Shown here one piece after another: positions 39,785-48,457 of a DNA stretch of 64,000 nt. Within the stretch, counting starts at the first letter, position 1. The number at the start of each line of letters is the position of its first letter. The stretch is from Flavobacteriaceae bacterium UBA3356. GTDB taxonomy: Bacteria; Bacteroidota; Bacteroidia; Flavobacteriales; Flavobacteriaceae. The stretch lies in NCBI GenBank assembly GCA_002360635.1, contig DEQW01000003.1, positions 62,001 through 126,000 on the forward strand, read 5' to 3'. Made by a program: the position numbers and the translations under genes. Below the pieces are notes generated by a model. It did not search any database. It was not told the DNA's origin and saw only the letters and a list, made by a program, of their open reading frames with translations.

Positions 39785-40846
39785 TTAAAGGTTTTCTGGT
39801 TTTGTTTTTTGAACAACAGGGATATAAATTTCAGTTATCCAATTTGACGGATTGGGAACTTCACCCGGATCAGTTGCATATACTTCAAACATATTGGCAT
39901 TGGTGTCCATTTCTAGATTGTTTTCTGCAATATATTTTTTTGTTTTTTCGTAAGCTTCTGGCAAATTGTCATAATTTCCTTTTAGCGTGGTTTTAACGGC
40001 GGTAGTAGATTCCATAAATCCTGTTAAAACAGGGCTTCCGTCTGGCGTAATAACCCGATCCTTTATAGGGATGGCTGCTGAAAAAATTACGGTTGCGTTG
40101 GCTTCGTCTATATTATTGTAAATAGTGAAAGGCATACCAGAAGACTGTATGTTGTTTTGTTGCATATATCCCATAACCTGACCTAGCATAGGCCCCATTT
40201 TCTCACCTATTTCACTTTGTTTTGCTGCTGTAGTATTGTACATATAGTAACCGCCACTATAACGGGTAATACCGTCAACATGTATAGTGTATTGCTTCAT
40301 GCTTTCTTCAACAACTTCTTCAAGATTATTTAGTCCGCTGGCAAACATTTTTGACAAACCGGTTTCCATATCGTCCTCTTGAAAAGACATAAATACTTTT
40401 TCCATAAACGATTGTTCCCCTTTCATACCCCAAGTTACTTTAGTCTGTCCAGGATTTTCAGTTTCTTCAAAATACCAATATACATCGCTCTTACTGTCAC
40501 CAATTGGTGTGTTAAAAACAATTTCTTGATCTATTTCTTTATTCGGAATTACTTTTATGGTTTTCATAGAACCATTGTCTACTTCTTCACTTGTCCACGA
40601 ATAAGAAGCGCCTTCACCTTCTGTTTTTTCGGCATAGTCAATTTTCATGTTTTCATCCTCTTCCATCCACGGCCCCCATTCTGCCCAACTTTTAAAGTCT
40701 TTTACGTTATTGTAAACAACTTCAGTAGGTGCATTTATAACTTTTGTTTCAGCAACATCAAAACTGCCATCTTTGGTAGCAAAATAAATAGCTCCACCAA
40801 TTATGACGATTAATAGTAAGAAAAAGAGGTATTTTAAAATTTTCAT
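39785..40846 (-). CDS. Membrane-anchored SRPBCC domain fused to a GyrI-like effector-binding domain
   Basis: 353 residues. An N-terminal helix (about 4-22) anchors it. Residues about 28-180 are SRPBCC/polyketide-cyclase-like (VINAPTEVVYNNVKDFKSWAEWGPWME, VTWGMKGEQSF). About 190-350 are GyrI/AraC-effector-binding-like (YTIHVDGITRYSGGYYMY, YEVYATDPGEVPNPSNWITEIYIPV type ending). Both folds bind small hydrophobic ligands, but no substrate is known. It is in one unit with crcB. Confidence 0.8.
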   Translation of the reverse strand: MKILKYLFFLLLIVIIGGAIYFATKDGSFDVAETKVINAPTEVVYNNVKDFKSWAEWGPWMEEDENMKIDYAEKTEGEGASYSWTSEEVDNGSMKTIKVIPNKEIDQEIVFNTPIGDSKSDVYWYFEETENPGQTKVTWGMKGEQSFMEKVFMSFQEDDMETGLSKMFASGLNNLEEVVEESMKQYTIHVDGITRYSGGYYMYNTTAAKQSEIGEKMGPMLGQVMGYMQQNNIQSSGMPFTIYNNIDEANATVIFSAAIPIKDRVITPDGSPVLTGFMESTTAVKTTLKGNYDNLPEAYEKTKKYIAENNLEMDTNANMFEVYATDPGEVPNPSNWITEIYIPVVQKTKPENL

Positions 40847-40917
40847 GTAAAGAAATTTGTTGGTTATAATCCATAAAGATAATCATTTTAACATAATAGC
40901 ATAGTTTATAAACCTTC

Positions 40918-40945
40918 TTTGAGTAAAATGAATTTGCTACATTTG
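40918..40945 (+). promoter_or_regulatory. Promoter of the DPP III gene
   Basis: TTTG (40918-40921), a 16-bp spacer and TACATTTG (40938-40945) fit the Bacteroidota pattern, 22 bp before the ATG. Confidence 0.5.
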
Positions 40946-40967
40946 TTGAAATCTAAAAATCAACAAA

Positions 40968-43004
40968 ATGAAGAATACTTTTATTATAGCTGCTGCTATG
41001 AGCGGGTTTTTGTTCTTTTCTTGCGCGGAAGAAAAAAAGGATAAGCCTGAACAAGAAGTTGCCGAGGTGAAAACCGATGACTTTAACTATCAAGTGGATA
41101 CCTTTGGTGATATTAAAGTGCTGCGTTACCAAATCCCTGGGTGGGAAGACCTTTCTTTAAAGGAACAAAAATTAGTGTACTACCTTACACAAGCTGGCTT
41201 GGAAGGGCGTGACATTATGTGGGACCAAAACTACCGTCATAACCTTAAAATTAGAAAGGCTCTAGAAAACATTTATACTTCATACGAAGGGGATAAAACT
41301 ACCGATGACTGGAAAAACTTTGAAACGTACTTAAAAAGAGTGTGGTTCTCTAACGGAATTCATCACCACTACAGTACGGCTAAAATGAAGCCTGACTTTA
41401 GTAAAGAGTATTTTCAAACATTGTTAGATAATACTAATACCGAACTTACAGGTGAAGCTTTAGAAGTTTTATTTAATGACAAGGACGCTAAAAAAGTAAA
41501 CCTTAGTAAGGAAGCAGATATAGTAAAAGAAAGCGCTATCAACTTTTATGGACCAGATGTTACCACTGCTGATGTAGAAAAATACTACGGAGCAATGAAT
41601 GTCGATGAAAATGAGCCTATTGAAGTTGGTTTAAATACAAAGCTTGTTAAAGAAAACGGCAAACTAGTTGAAAAAACTTGGAAAAGTGGCGGAATGTACG
41701 GTGCTGCTATCGACAGAATTATAGAATGGTTAGAAAAAGCAAAAGGTGTTGCTGAAGACGAAAATCAAGCAAAAGCGTTAGGTTTATTAATTGAATATTA
41801 CAAAACAGGAAACCTAGATACTTGGGATGATTATGCAGTTGCTTGGGTAAATTCTACCGAAGGTGATATTGACTGGATTAATGGTTTTATTGAAGTATAT
41901 AACGATCCAAAAGGCTATAAAGGCTCATATGAAAATATTGTACAAATTAAAGACTTCGATATGTCAAAAAAGATGGCTGTACTTTCAAAAGAAGCACAGT
42001 GGTTTGAAGACAATTCACCTTTAATGAAAGAACATAAAAAGGACAGTGTAAAAGGAGTTTCGTATAAAACAGTAATTGTAGCTGGAGAAGCTGGAGATGC
42101 TTCCCCAAGCACGCCAATTGGAGTTAACTTACCAAACAACAACTGGATTAGACAAGCTCACGGAAGTAAATCAGTTTCTTTAGGAAACATCATAAATGCA
42201 TATAACAATGCAGGAGGTAGCGGACGTTTACAAGAGTTCGCTCACGATGAAGAAGAAATTGAATTGGAAGAGAAATATGGTAAAAATGCAGATAAATTGC
42301 ATACAGCTCTTCACGAAGTAGTGGGGCACGCTTCTGGACAAATTAATCCAGGAGTAGGTACGCCAAAAGAAACTTTAAAAAGTTATAAATCTACTATCGA
42401 AGAAGGACGTGCCGATTTATTTGGATTGTACTACTTAATGGATCCGAAACTAGAAGAATTAGGTCTTGTTGAAGACTGGGAAAAAACAGGAAAAGCTGCT
42501 TACGATGGTTATATTCGTAATGGTTTAGTAGGGCAATTAGTTCGTTTAGAGTTAGGAGATGATGTTGAAGAAGCACATATGCGTAACCGCCAATGGGTGA
42601 GTGCTTGGGCTTTTGAAAGAGGTCAAGAAGAAGGCGTTATTGAAAAAGTATCTCGTGATGGTAAAACATATTACGATATCAAAGACTACAGTAAATTACG
42701 TGAAATTTTTGGTGAATTGTTACGTGAAACACAGCGAATCACTTCAGAAGGTGATTATGAAGCTGCTAAAGCACTTGTTGAAGATTACGGTGTAAAAGTA
42801 GACCAAGAACTTCATAGAGAGGTGCTAGATAGAAACAGCCAATTTAAATCACCTCCTTACAGTGGGTTTGTGAACCCTTTAATTGTTCCAAAGATGAACG
42901 ATGAAGGTGAAATTGAAAGTTTTACTATTGAGCAACCAGCTTCTTTTGAGGAGCAAATGCTTATGTACTCTGAAAACTACGGAAACTTACCTGTAGAAAA
43001 CTAA
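40968..43004 (+). CDS. Dipeptidyl peptidase III (M49) lipoprotein
   Basis: Zinc exopeptidase removing N-terminal dipeptides from short peptides. 678 residues with lipobox FFSCAEE (Cys about 19), so it is envelope-anchored rather than cytosolic like eukaryotic DPP III. The zinc motif HEVVGH lies at about 449-454 (HExxGH, as in M49), and the second motif EEGRAD at about 478-483 supplies the third zinc ligand. The length agrees with other Bacteroidota members. An IS256-family element has inserted 25 bp after its stop. Confidence 0.93.
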   Translation: MKNTFIIAAAMSGFLFFSCAEEKKDKPEQEVAEVKTDDFNYQVDTFGDIKVLRYQIPGWEDLSLKEQKLVYYLTQAGLEGRDIMWDQNYRHNLKIRKALENIYTSYEGDKTTDDWKNFETYLKRVWFSNGIHHHYSTAKMKPDFSKEYFQTLLDNTNTELTGEALEVLFNDKDAKKVNLSKEADIVKESAINFYGPDVTTADVEKYYGAMNVDENEPIEVGLNTKLVKENGKLVEKTWKSGGMYGAAIDRIIEWLEKAKGVAEDENQAKALGLLIEYYKTGNLDTWDDYAVAWVNSTEGDIDWINGFIEVYNDPKGYKGSYENIVQIKDFDMSKKMAVLSKEAQWFEDNSPLMKEHKKDSVKGVSYKTVIVAGEAGDASPSTPIGVNLPNNNWIRQAHGSKSVSLGNIINAYNNAGGSGRLQEFAHDEEEIELEEKYGKNADKLHTALHEVVGHASGQINPGVGTPKETLKSYKSTIEEGRADLFGLYYLMDPKLEELGLVEDWEKTGKAAYDGYIRNGLVGQLVRLELGDDVEEAHMRNRQWVSAWAFERGQEEGVIEKVSRDGKTYYDIKDYSKLREIFGELLRETQRITSEGDYEAAKALVEDYGVKVDQELHREVLDRNSQFKSPPYSGFVNPLIVPKMNDEGEIESFTIEQPASFEEQMLMYSENYGNLPVEN

Positions 43005-43029
43005 ATTGATAGAATTTGTAAAATAAAAA

Positions 43030-43056
43030 GGGACTATCTCATAAAGTGTGTAAGTT
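43030..43056 (+). repeat. Left terminal inverted repeat of the IS element
   Basis: Begins GGGACTATCTC and contains AAGTGTGTAAGTT, which is matched exactly at the other end. Confidence 0.85.
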
Positions 43057-43092
43057 AAAAAAATAGCGGGGGCCGGCCCCCGCTATTTTTTT
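43057..43092. terminator. 36-bp perfect palindrome inside the IS left end
   Basis: Two 18-nt arms, A7 then TAGCGGGGGCC and its complement ending T7, with no spacer. Transcribed from either side it gives a GC-rich hairpin ending in a U run. It sits just inside the left repeat and before the transposase ATG at 43117, so it should stop read-in transcription from the host. Confidence 0.8.
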
Positions 43093-43116
43093 TATTAATT
43101 TTAAATTTTACACATT

Positions 43117-44313
43117 ATGAAGAAAGATGATTTAATATCAGATGATTTTCTGAAGCAGTTTAAGACCCACGAAGAGCTCACGGGCTTTTTAAAGCAGATC
43201 CAGAAGCGTGGGATCGAAAAGATGCTCGAAGGTGAGCTCGATGGCCACCTAGATCACGACAAACACCAAAAGTCCAGTGGTAACAATGTTCGCAACGGAC
43301 ACTCCAAGAAGAAAATAAGAACTTCCTTTGGTGAATCCGAGATATCCGTCCCCAGGGACCGGGAGGCCTCGTTCAATCCAATGATCGTCCCCAAGCGGGG
43401 CAATATGGTCGATGGCATCGAAAACGTGATCGTCTCGCTCTACGCCAAGGGGATGAGCAACAGCGATATCGAGGAGCAAATCCGCGAGGTCTATGGTTTT
43501 GACGTGTCCACATCGACCATATCAAGGATCACGGAAAAGATATCGGGCGATATCGTGGCCTGGCAGAACCGTCCACTAGAACCGGTCTACCTGATCGTCT
43601 GGATGGACGGCATCGTGTTCAAGGTGCGCGAGAACTCCAAGGTCATCAACAAGACCGTTTATATTGCCGTTGGCCTGCGCCGTGACGGCAGAAAGGAGGT
43701 TTTGGGCCTATGGCTCGGAAAGAACGAATCGGCGGCCTTCTGGATGAGCGTAATGACCGATATCAGGGCGCGCGGCACAGAGGACATCCTTATCACTGCC
43801 ACCGACAACCTCAATGGTTTTACCGATACCATTAAGAACGTGTTCCCTGAGTCCAAGACCCAGATATGCGTGGTGCACCAGATCCGAAATGCCTGCAGAT
43901 ACGTCGTGTGGAAGGACAAAAAAGCTTTTACCGCTGATATGAAGCATATCTATAACGCCCCAAACCAAGAGGCCGCCAAGATGGCCCTAGAGGATTTTGC
44001 CCAAAAATGGAACGATAAATATTCCTATGCCATCAAGAGCTGGCGGGACAACTGGGAAGAGCTCACGGTGTTCTATGAGTTCCCGGTGGAGATCCGGAAG
44101 ATCATCTATACCACAAACCTGATCGAGAACCTGAACGGGAAGATAAGAAAGTACACCAAGAACAAACTTTCCTTCCCAACGGACGATGCAGTGATGAAAT
44201 CCGTATATTTGGCAGTGCGCGAAGCAACCAAAAAATGGACGATGCCCGTAAGGAACTGGGGTATTATATTAAATCAGTTCCTAACGATCTATGAAAAAAG
44301 GGTCAGACTTTAA
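43117..44313 (+). CDS. IS256-family (Mutator-type) transposase
   Basis: 398 residues, full length. N-terminal KKDDLISDDFLKQFKTHEEL and the HTH-like GMSNSDIEEQIREVYGFDVS with STISRITEKI precede the DDE core: first Asp in VWMDGIVFKV, second in TATDNLNGF followed by CVVHQIRNACRYV, and Glu in TTNLIENLNGKIRK. GC-rich codons (GCC, GGC, CTC, ATC) set it apart from neighbouring genes. It looks intact and potentially active. Confidence 0.96.
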   Translation: MKKDDLISDDFLKQFKTHEELTGFLKQIQKRGIEKMLEGELDGHLDHDKHQKSSGNNVRNGHSKKKIRTSFGESEISVPRDREASFNPMIVPKRGNMVDGIENVIVSLYAKGMSNSDIEEQIREVYGFDVSTSTISRITEKISGDIVAWQNRPLEPVYLIVWMDGIVFKVRENSKVINKTVYIAVGLRRDGRKEVLGLWLGKNESAAFWMSVMTDIRARGTEDILITATDNLNGFTDTIKNVFPESKTQICVVHQIRNACRYVVWKDKKAFTADMKHIYNAPNQEAAKMALEDFAQKWNDKYSYAIKSWRDNWEELTVFYEFPVEIRKIIYTTNLIENLNGKIRKYTKNKLSFPTDDAVMKSVYLAVREATKKWTMPVRNWGIILNQFLTIYEKRVRL

Positions 44314-44337
44314 AAAAGTCCAACCCCTGTTATTTTA

Positions 44338-44364
44338 AACTTACACACTTAACGGGATAGTGTC
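44338..44364 (-). repeat. Right terminal inverted repeat of the IS element
   Basis: Read on the minus strand it begins GACACTATCCCG and shares AAGTGTGTAAGTT with the left end. Confidence 0.85.
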
Positions 44365-44367
44365 ATT

Positions 44368-44399
44368 AAAAACCTCCCTGAATTTTCAGGGAGGTTTTT
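44368..44399 (+). terminator. Terminator downstream of the IS element, probably the original DPP III terminator
   Basis: Perfect 14-bp arms AAAAACCTCCCTGA/TCAGGGAGGTTTTT with an ATTT loop and a further T. It overlaps the right copy of the target duplication. Confidence 0.85.
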
Positions 44400-44439
44400 T
44401 GCATATAAGAGAAACAAAACTTGGTTAGTTTTCTTTTTA

Positions 44440-45255
44440 TTATAGGGTTAGTCGTAGCCTATTGCAAGTATCTTCAGTAACAGTAAATGATCCAGACCAA
44501 TTATAGTCGCTACAGCTTGCTGTAAAACTATAACTGCCTATTGGGATATTATTAAAATTACCCCCAGCACTTGTATTTGAGCAATCTGGAGTAGCAGAAT
44601 CAAAATAACCATCTATCGTTGAAGATCCTATTCCATCAACACTAACACTAATATTTCCACAACCATAGTCTTGGTTTGTCCAAAAAATAAAGTCCCCGGT
44701 ACCAGAACCATCGTCATCATCATCGTTACCGTCGTCTCCGTTTCCCCCGCCGTTATTTCCACCTGCATCACTGCAAAATACATCATACCCTGTAACAACA
44801 ACATTTACAGCTCCGTTAGCATCTTGGTTTGCTGCTAAAACAAACTCTTCGCCATTAATTGCAATGGTACAAGTATTAGGTGGGATATCCCCCAAATTAT
44901 GGGCATACAATGTAACGTAATTAAATCCATTGTTACTGAAGTCATAATCAACAATAATTGGATTGTCCGGTCCATCCAGTTCTACTTCATCAATTATAGT
45001 TTCGTCATTGGCAATAATAGATACTATATCACCGTCTATTTGTCCATGATCCCATACTTCAATGGTTGTAATTCTACTGTCAATTTCAATACAGCCTAAT
45101 ACCGTATTAGACCTTCCTCTTGTGCTAGAAGGAATTATAGAGGTGCTGTTAACTACAATTTCTTCTTCTGCAACAGGATCCTCCTCTTCTTCACAAGAGA
45201 TAAATACAAATGTGAAAAGTAAAAACAAGGGCAATAAATACTTTAAGTTTTTCAT
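44440..45255 (-). CDS. Lipoprotein with Asp/Gly-rich linker, unknown function
   Basis: 271 residues from the ATG at 45253-45255; a TTG two codons upstream is less likely. The lipobox VFISCEEEED puts Cys near 21, followed by acidic residues. The N-terminal beta-domain (about 35-165) is followed by a low-complexity Gly/Asn/Asp linker (about 168-190) and a small C-terminal beta-domain with six Cys (DYGCGNISVSVDG, SYSFTASCSDYNWSGSFTV). The paired Cys suggest disulfides at the surface. The family is not recognised. Confidence 0.65.
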   Translation of the reverse strand: MKNLKYLLPLFLLFTFVFISCEEEEDPVAEEEIVVNSTSIIPSSTRGRSNTVLGCIEIDSRITTIEVWDHGQIDGDIVSIIANDETIIDEVELDGPDNPIIVDYDFSNNGFNYVTLYAHNLGDIPPNTCTIAINGEEFVLAANQDANGAVNVVVTGYDVFCSDAGGNNGGGNGDDGNDDDDDGSGTGDFIFWTNQDYGCGNISVSVDGIGSSTIDGYFDSATPDCSNTSAGGNFNNIPIGSYSFTASCSDYNWSGSFTVTEDTCNRLRLTL

Positions 45256-45380
45256 AATCAATAAATTTGGTTTAGAAGTTTCGGTAAAACTACGGATCGA
45301 TGTGAAACAAAAAAATACCCTTTATTGGGTATTTTTTGTAGGAAAAATATACGGAACTTTATTTTTTACGGAATTGGATT

Positions 45381-45569
45381 CTAGTGTTTTATGTATGTTT
45401 TAATAGCCAATAGAAGTATAATAAAGACAATAAAGCCGATAAGGATCCAAAGGCTTCCTTTGTAGTATTTTTTATGTAGATTTTTATCTTTTCGATAACT
45501 AAAAAGCATAATTATTATAAAAGCAACTGCAAAAATTGCAGCGAAAATCCATTGGCCTGTACTAAACAT
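45381..45569 (-). CDS. Small two-helix membrane protein
   Basis: 62 residues with helices at about 6-23 and 41-58 and a basic loop SYRKDKNLHKKYYKG between them. Similar small proteins are common in flavobacteria; the function is unknown. It is divergent from the MazG-like gene with its own promoter box. Confidence 0.65.
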   Translation of the reverse strand: MFSTGQWIFAAIFAVAFIIIMLFSYRKDKNLHKKYYKGSLWILIGFIVFIILLLAIKTYIKH

Positions 45570-45590
45570 AAATGTGTAATTTTACGGATG

Positions 45591-45598
45591 CAAAAATA
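45591..45598 (-). promoter_or_regulatory. Candidate minus-7 box for the small membrane protein
   Basis: TATTTTTG on the minus strand, 21 bp before the ATG at 45569. It shares a 46-bp divergent region with the MazG-like gene, whose nearest box is TAATTTTA (45577-45584). Confidence 0.4.
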
Positions 45599-45615
45599 CA
45601 ACTAAACTATATAAT

Positions 45616-46002
45616 ATGAAGAATAAAATTGCTGCTGTTGCTAAATTCCACGAGGCTTTTGGGTTAGGGGAAAAAGAAACTCCTACTGCTGACTTAGGTA
45701 AGGAAAAAAATTTATTACGTTATAAATTGATGCGAGAAGAAAATGAAGAATATCTGGAAGCCGCCAATGATAACGATTTGGTAGAAGTAGCAGATGCTCT
45801 TGGCGACATGCTCTATATATTATGCGGAACCATTATTGAACATGGCATGCAACATAAAATTGAAGAGGTATTTAACGAAATACAAAGGAGCAATATGAGT
45901 AAATTAGGAGCGGACGGGAAACCAATTTACAGAGAAGACGGTAAGGTTTTAAAAGGCCCCAACTATTTTAAGCCCAACATTCAGTCCATTTTAGATAAAT
46001 AA
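45616..46002 (+). CDS. MazG-like nucleotide pyrophosphohydrolase
   Basis: A 128-residue all-alpha NTP pyrophosphatase with the metal-binding pattern REENEEYLEA and, on the next helix, LVEVADALGDMLY (ExxE...ExxD). The tail NMSKLGADGKPIYREDGKVLKGPNY is typical of the phage/flavobacterial phosphoribosyl-ATP-pyrophosphohydrolase-like subgroup. It probably hydrolyses non-canonical or damaged NTPs. It is not HisE by context. Confidence 0.85.
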   Translation: MKNKIAAVAKFHEAFGLGEKETPTADLGKEKNLLRYKLMREENEEYLEAANDNDLVEVADALGDMLYILCGTIIEHGMQHKIEEVFNEIQRSNMSKLGADGKPIYREDGKVLKGPNYFKPNIQSILDK

Positions 46003-46003
46003 A

Positions 46004-46037
46004 AAAAGCCGAAAGTATTCTTATTCTTTCGGCTTTT
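46004..46037. terminator. Bidirectional terminator
   Basis: 12-bp arms AAAAGCCGAAAG/CTTTCGGCTTTT around a 10-nt loop, between the stops of the convergent MazG-like and ilvE genes. Confidence 0.8.
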
Positions 46038-46055
46038 AAATTCTTTAAAGCTAAT

Positions 46056-47126
46056 TTAAGCTAGAGGGTATCTCCACCCAAAAGGATCTTCAGCTCTGTT
46101 TTGCTGAATATCCATTAATTCTTTTTTAAATCGAACGGCGTAGCTATCGTCAGGTTTCGGTATATCATATACGGTGTCCTTATAGCTAAATGCGCTAACG
46201 GGGCTAATTACAGCAGCGGTTCCCGCTCCAAAAATCTCTTTCAATTCGTTGTTTTTAGCAGCTTCAACTAGTTCAGAAACTTGAATACGTCTAACCTCAG
46301 TTTTAATTCCGGCGCGTTCAGCTAACTTTAAAACACTTTTCCTTGTTACACCATCTAAAATTCGATCACTAATAGGGGCGGTAATCAAGGTATCGTTAAT
46401 TCTAAAGAAGACATTCATCGTTCCAGCCTCTTCTAAATACTTGTGTTCGTTAGAGTCGGTCCAAATTACTTGTTGAAAACCTTTTTCACGAGCTAGATTA
46501 GTAGGATAAAACTGTGCGCCATAGTTTCCGGCAGCTTTTGCATAACCAACACCACCATCTGCAGAGCGGCTAAAATGTTCTGCTATCACCACGCGTACAT
46601 CGTGGGTATAATAGGCTTGAGCGGGCGCCATTAGAATCATAAACTTATACTCATCTGAAGGTGCAGCCGAAACTCCAACTTCTGTTGCCATAGCAAAGGG
46701 GCGTATGTAAAGTGAGTTTCCGTCGCCAGGCTTTATCCAATCCTTATCAAGCTGTAAAAGCGTGTGTAAGGCTTCAAAAAAGTATTCACGTGGAAATTCA
46801 GGAATCGCCATCCTTTTAGAGGATTTATTAATACGGTTAAAGTTTTCTTCAGGACGAAACAAAAACACATCGCCATTATCGTCCTTATAAGCTTTCATTC
46901 CTTCAAAAACTGCTTGACCGTAATGAAAAACCTTCGTAGCAGGTGATAATACCAAATTGCCATAAGGTTTAATAGTGGGGTTTTGCCATTTGCCATCTTT
47001 ATAGTCGCATTCAAACATATAATCTGTAAAATTCTTGCCAAATGTGAGTTTGTCAAAATCTACTTGGTCTATCTTTGATTTTTTAATTTTCTCTATTGAA
47101 ATATGCTCATTTGTGATAAGACTCAT
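46056..47126 (-). CDS. ilvE: Branched-chain amino acid aminotransferase
   Basis: PLP enzyme that transaminates Leu, Ile and Val and their 2-oxo acids. 356 residues, of the longer eukaryote/Bacteroidota BCAT type. Motifs are ATKVFHYGQAVFEGMKAYK, FRPEENFNRINKSSKRM, SLYIRPF, the PLP-lysine region GYAKAAGNYGAQFYPT, LEEAGTMNVFF and GVTRKSVLKLAE. It stands alone with its own promoter box. Confidence 0.95.
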   Translation of the reverse strand: MSLITNEHISIEKIKKSKIDQVDFDKLTFGKNFTDYMFECDYKDGKWQNPTIKPYGNLVLSPATKVFHYGQAVFEGMKAYKDDNGDVFLFRPEENFNRINKSSKRMAIPEFPREYFFEALHTLLQLDKDWIKPGDGNSLYIRPFAMATEVGVSAAPSDEYKFMILMAPAQAYYTHDVRVVIAEHFSRSADGGVGYAKAAGNYGAQFYPTNLAREKGFQQVIWTDSNEHKYLEEAGTMNVFFRINDTLITAPISDRILDGVTRKSVLKLAERAGIKTEVRRIQVSELVEAAKNNELKEIFGAGTAAVISPVSAFSYKDTVYDIPKPDDSYAVRFKKELMDIQQNRAEDPFGWRYPLA

Positions 47127-47146
47127 GGAATAGGTTGTTTAGCTGT

Positions 47147-47154
47147 CAAAATTA
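47147..47154 (-). promoter_or_regulatory. Candidate minus-7 box for ilvE
   Basis: TAATTTTG on the minus strand fits TAnnTTTG, 20 bp before the ilvE ATG. Confidence 0.4.
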
Positions 47155-47231
47155 ATTAAAAAATACTCTAAAAAAAATCTAAAAATTCCTTAAAATTGTA
47201 GAATTATAATATACAATTAATTTCTGAAAAA

Positions 47232-47783
47232 ATGATCATGAAAAAACTAGTATTTGCCGTTACCCTTCTATTTATAGCTGTAAGCTGTAATGAGAACAAG
47301 AAAAGTGAAGAAGTTGAAAATGAGATGACAACTGTAGAGGAAGTGACTGAAACTTCTAAAGAAATGGCTTATCAGTCCTTTGGTGAAAAAATTAACGACC
47401 AAGGTGTTTTATCTGCTGCCAAAATGAAAGAAAAATTTGAGGCAATGAAAGTAGGTGATACAGCTGAAGTAAAGTTCCGTTCAAAAGTAAATTCGGTTTG
47501 CCAGAAAAAAGGATGCTGGATGCGTTTAGATATTGGTGACGAAGAAGAAGCATTTGTGAAGTTTAAAGATTACGGTTTTTTTATGCCAAAAGACATCGCT
47601 AATGATGAGGTTATAGTAGCTGGAAAAGCATATGTGGAAAAAACAAGCGTGGAAGACTTAAAGCATTTTGCTAAAGATGCAGGAAAGAGTGAAGAGGAGA
47701 TTGCTGAAATTACTGAGCCAGAGCTTACCTATGCTTTTTTATCACACGGAGTGTTATTACCAGAAACAGCTGATAAACAATAA
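47232..47783 (+). CDS. DUF4920 lipoprotein
   Basis: 183 residues. The lipobox LFIAVSCNE puts Cys near 19 and is followed by an acidic linker. The DUF4920 domain (about 50-180) shows YQSFGEKINDQGVLSA, SVCQKKGCWMRLDIGDEEEA, FVKFKDYGFFMPKD and YAFLSHGVLLP. The CxxxxC pair in VCQKKGCW may be a metal or redox site. Two in-frame ATGs (47232, 47238) are both possible. The function is unknown. mnmD begins 2 bp downstream. Confidence 0.85.
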   Translation: MIMKKLVFAVTLLFIAVSCNENKKSEEVENEMTTVEEVTETSKEMAYQSFGEKINDQGVLSAAKMKEKFEAMKVGDTAEVKFRSKVNSVCQKKGCWMRLDIGDEEEAFVKFKDYGFFMPKDIANDEVIVAGKAYVEKTSVEDLKHFAKDAGKSEEEIAEITEPELTYAFLSHGVLLPETADKQ

Positions 47784-47785
47784 TA

Positions 47786-48457
47786 ATGAAACGTACATTC
47801 CTTAAAACCGGCGATGGATCTATAACAATCCATTTGCCGGACTGGGATGAACAGTACCATTCAAAACACGGAGCTATAGCCGAAGCACGGCACGTTTTTA
47901 TAAAAACGGGTCTTCACTATTTTTGTAATAAACACGCCACCAATTCACTTTCTATCCTCGAAATTGGTTTCGGAACGGGGTTAAACGCTTTTTTAACACT
48001 TCTGGAAGCTAAAGAAAAAAATCTTCAAATTAATTACACAGGTGTGGAGGCTTATCCCATACCTATATCTGAAAGTGAGAGATTAAACTATGCCAAGTTG
48101 TTAGATATTTCTACAGTTAAATTTCAAAAACTGCATAACACAGAATGGGAAATAGAAAACACTATAATCCCCAATTTTCATCTAACAAAAAGAAAACAGT
48201 TTTTTTCTGAAATACAGGATAAACAAGCATTCCACCTTATTTATTTTGATGCTTTTGGAGCAAGAGTGCAACCCGAATTATGGACGCTCGAGATCTTCAA
48301 GAAAATGTACAATGCACTACAAGTAGATGGAGTTCTAGTGACCTATTCGGCAAAAGGAAGCGTACGCAGAAATATGGAAGCTGTTGGTTTTACGGTAGAG
48401 CGATTACCAGGCCCGCCTGGAAAAAGAGAAATGTTAAGGGCTACAAAGCACTCCTAA
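47786..48457 (+). CDS. mnmD: tRNA (mnm5s2U34) methyltransferase MnmD
   Basis: SAM-dependent final methylation of the wobble uridine in mnm5s2U, corresponding to the N-terminal half of E. coli MnmC. The 223 residues contain DWDEQYHSKHGAIAEARHVFI, the SAM loop LEIGFGTGLNAFLTL, FDAFGARVQPELW and the conserved end GFTVERLPGPPGKREMLRA. No oxidase half is present, as is usual for stand-alone MnmD. Confidence 0.93.
   Translation: MKRTFLKTGDGSITIHLPDWDEQYHSKHGAIAEARHVFIKTGLHYFCNKHATNSLSILEIGFGTGLNAFLTLLEAKEKNLQINYTGVEAYPIPISESERLNYAKLLDISTVKFQKLHNTEWEIENTIIPNFHLTKRKQFFSEIQDKQAFHLIYFDAFGARVQPELWTLEIFKKMYNALQVDGVLVTYSAKGSVRRNMEAVGFTVERLPGPPGKREMLRATKHS

Larger units (their letters stand above)
43030..44364 (+). 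mobile_element. IS256-family insertion sequence (1335 bp)
   Basis: Bounded by 27-bp imperfect terminal inverted repeats (22 of 27 identical) and flanked by AATAAAAA (43022-43029) and ATTAAAAA (44365-44372), an 8-bp target duplication with one mismatch, the size usual for IS256. It carries one intact transposase. Base composition is clearly more GC-rich than the flanks, which suggests import from another lineage. It lies between DPP III and the terminator at 44368, which probably served DPP III before insertion. Confidence 0.9.

Noticed and set aside
39785..40967. Fluoride riboswitch ahead of the SRPBCC-crcB unit
   Set aside because: No recognisable conserved core was found in the 121 bp upstream of 40846.
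43057..43092. Palindrome as a replication or recombination site
   Set aside because: A7/T7 flanks, position before the transposase start and location inside the IS fit a transcription terminator better.
43030..44364. Composite transposon carrying neighbouring genes
   Set aside because: Only one IS copy is in the window and the flanking genes are ordinary chromosomal ones.
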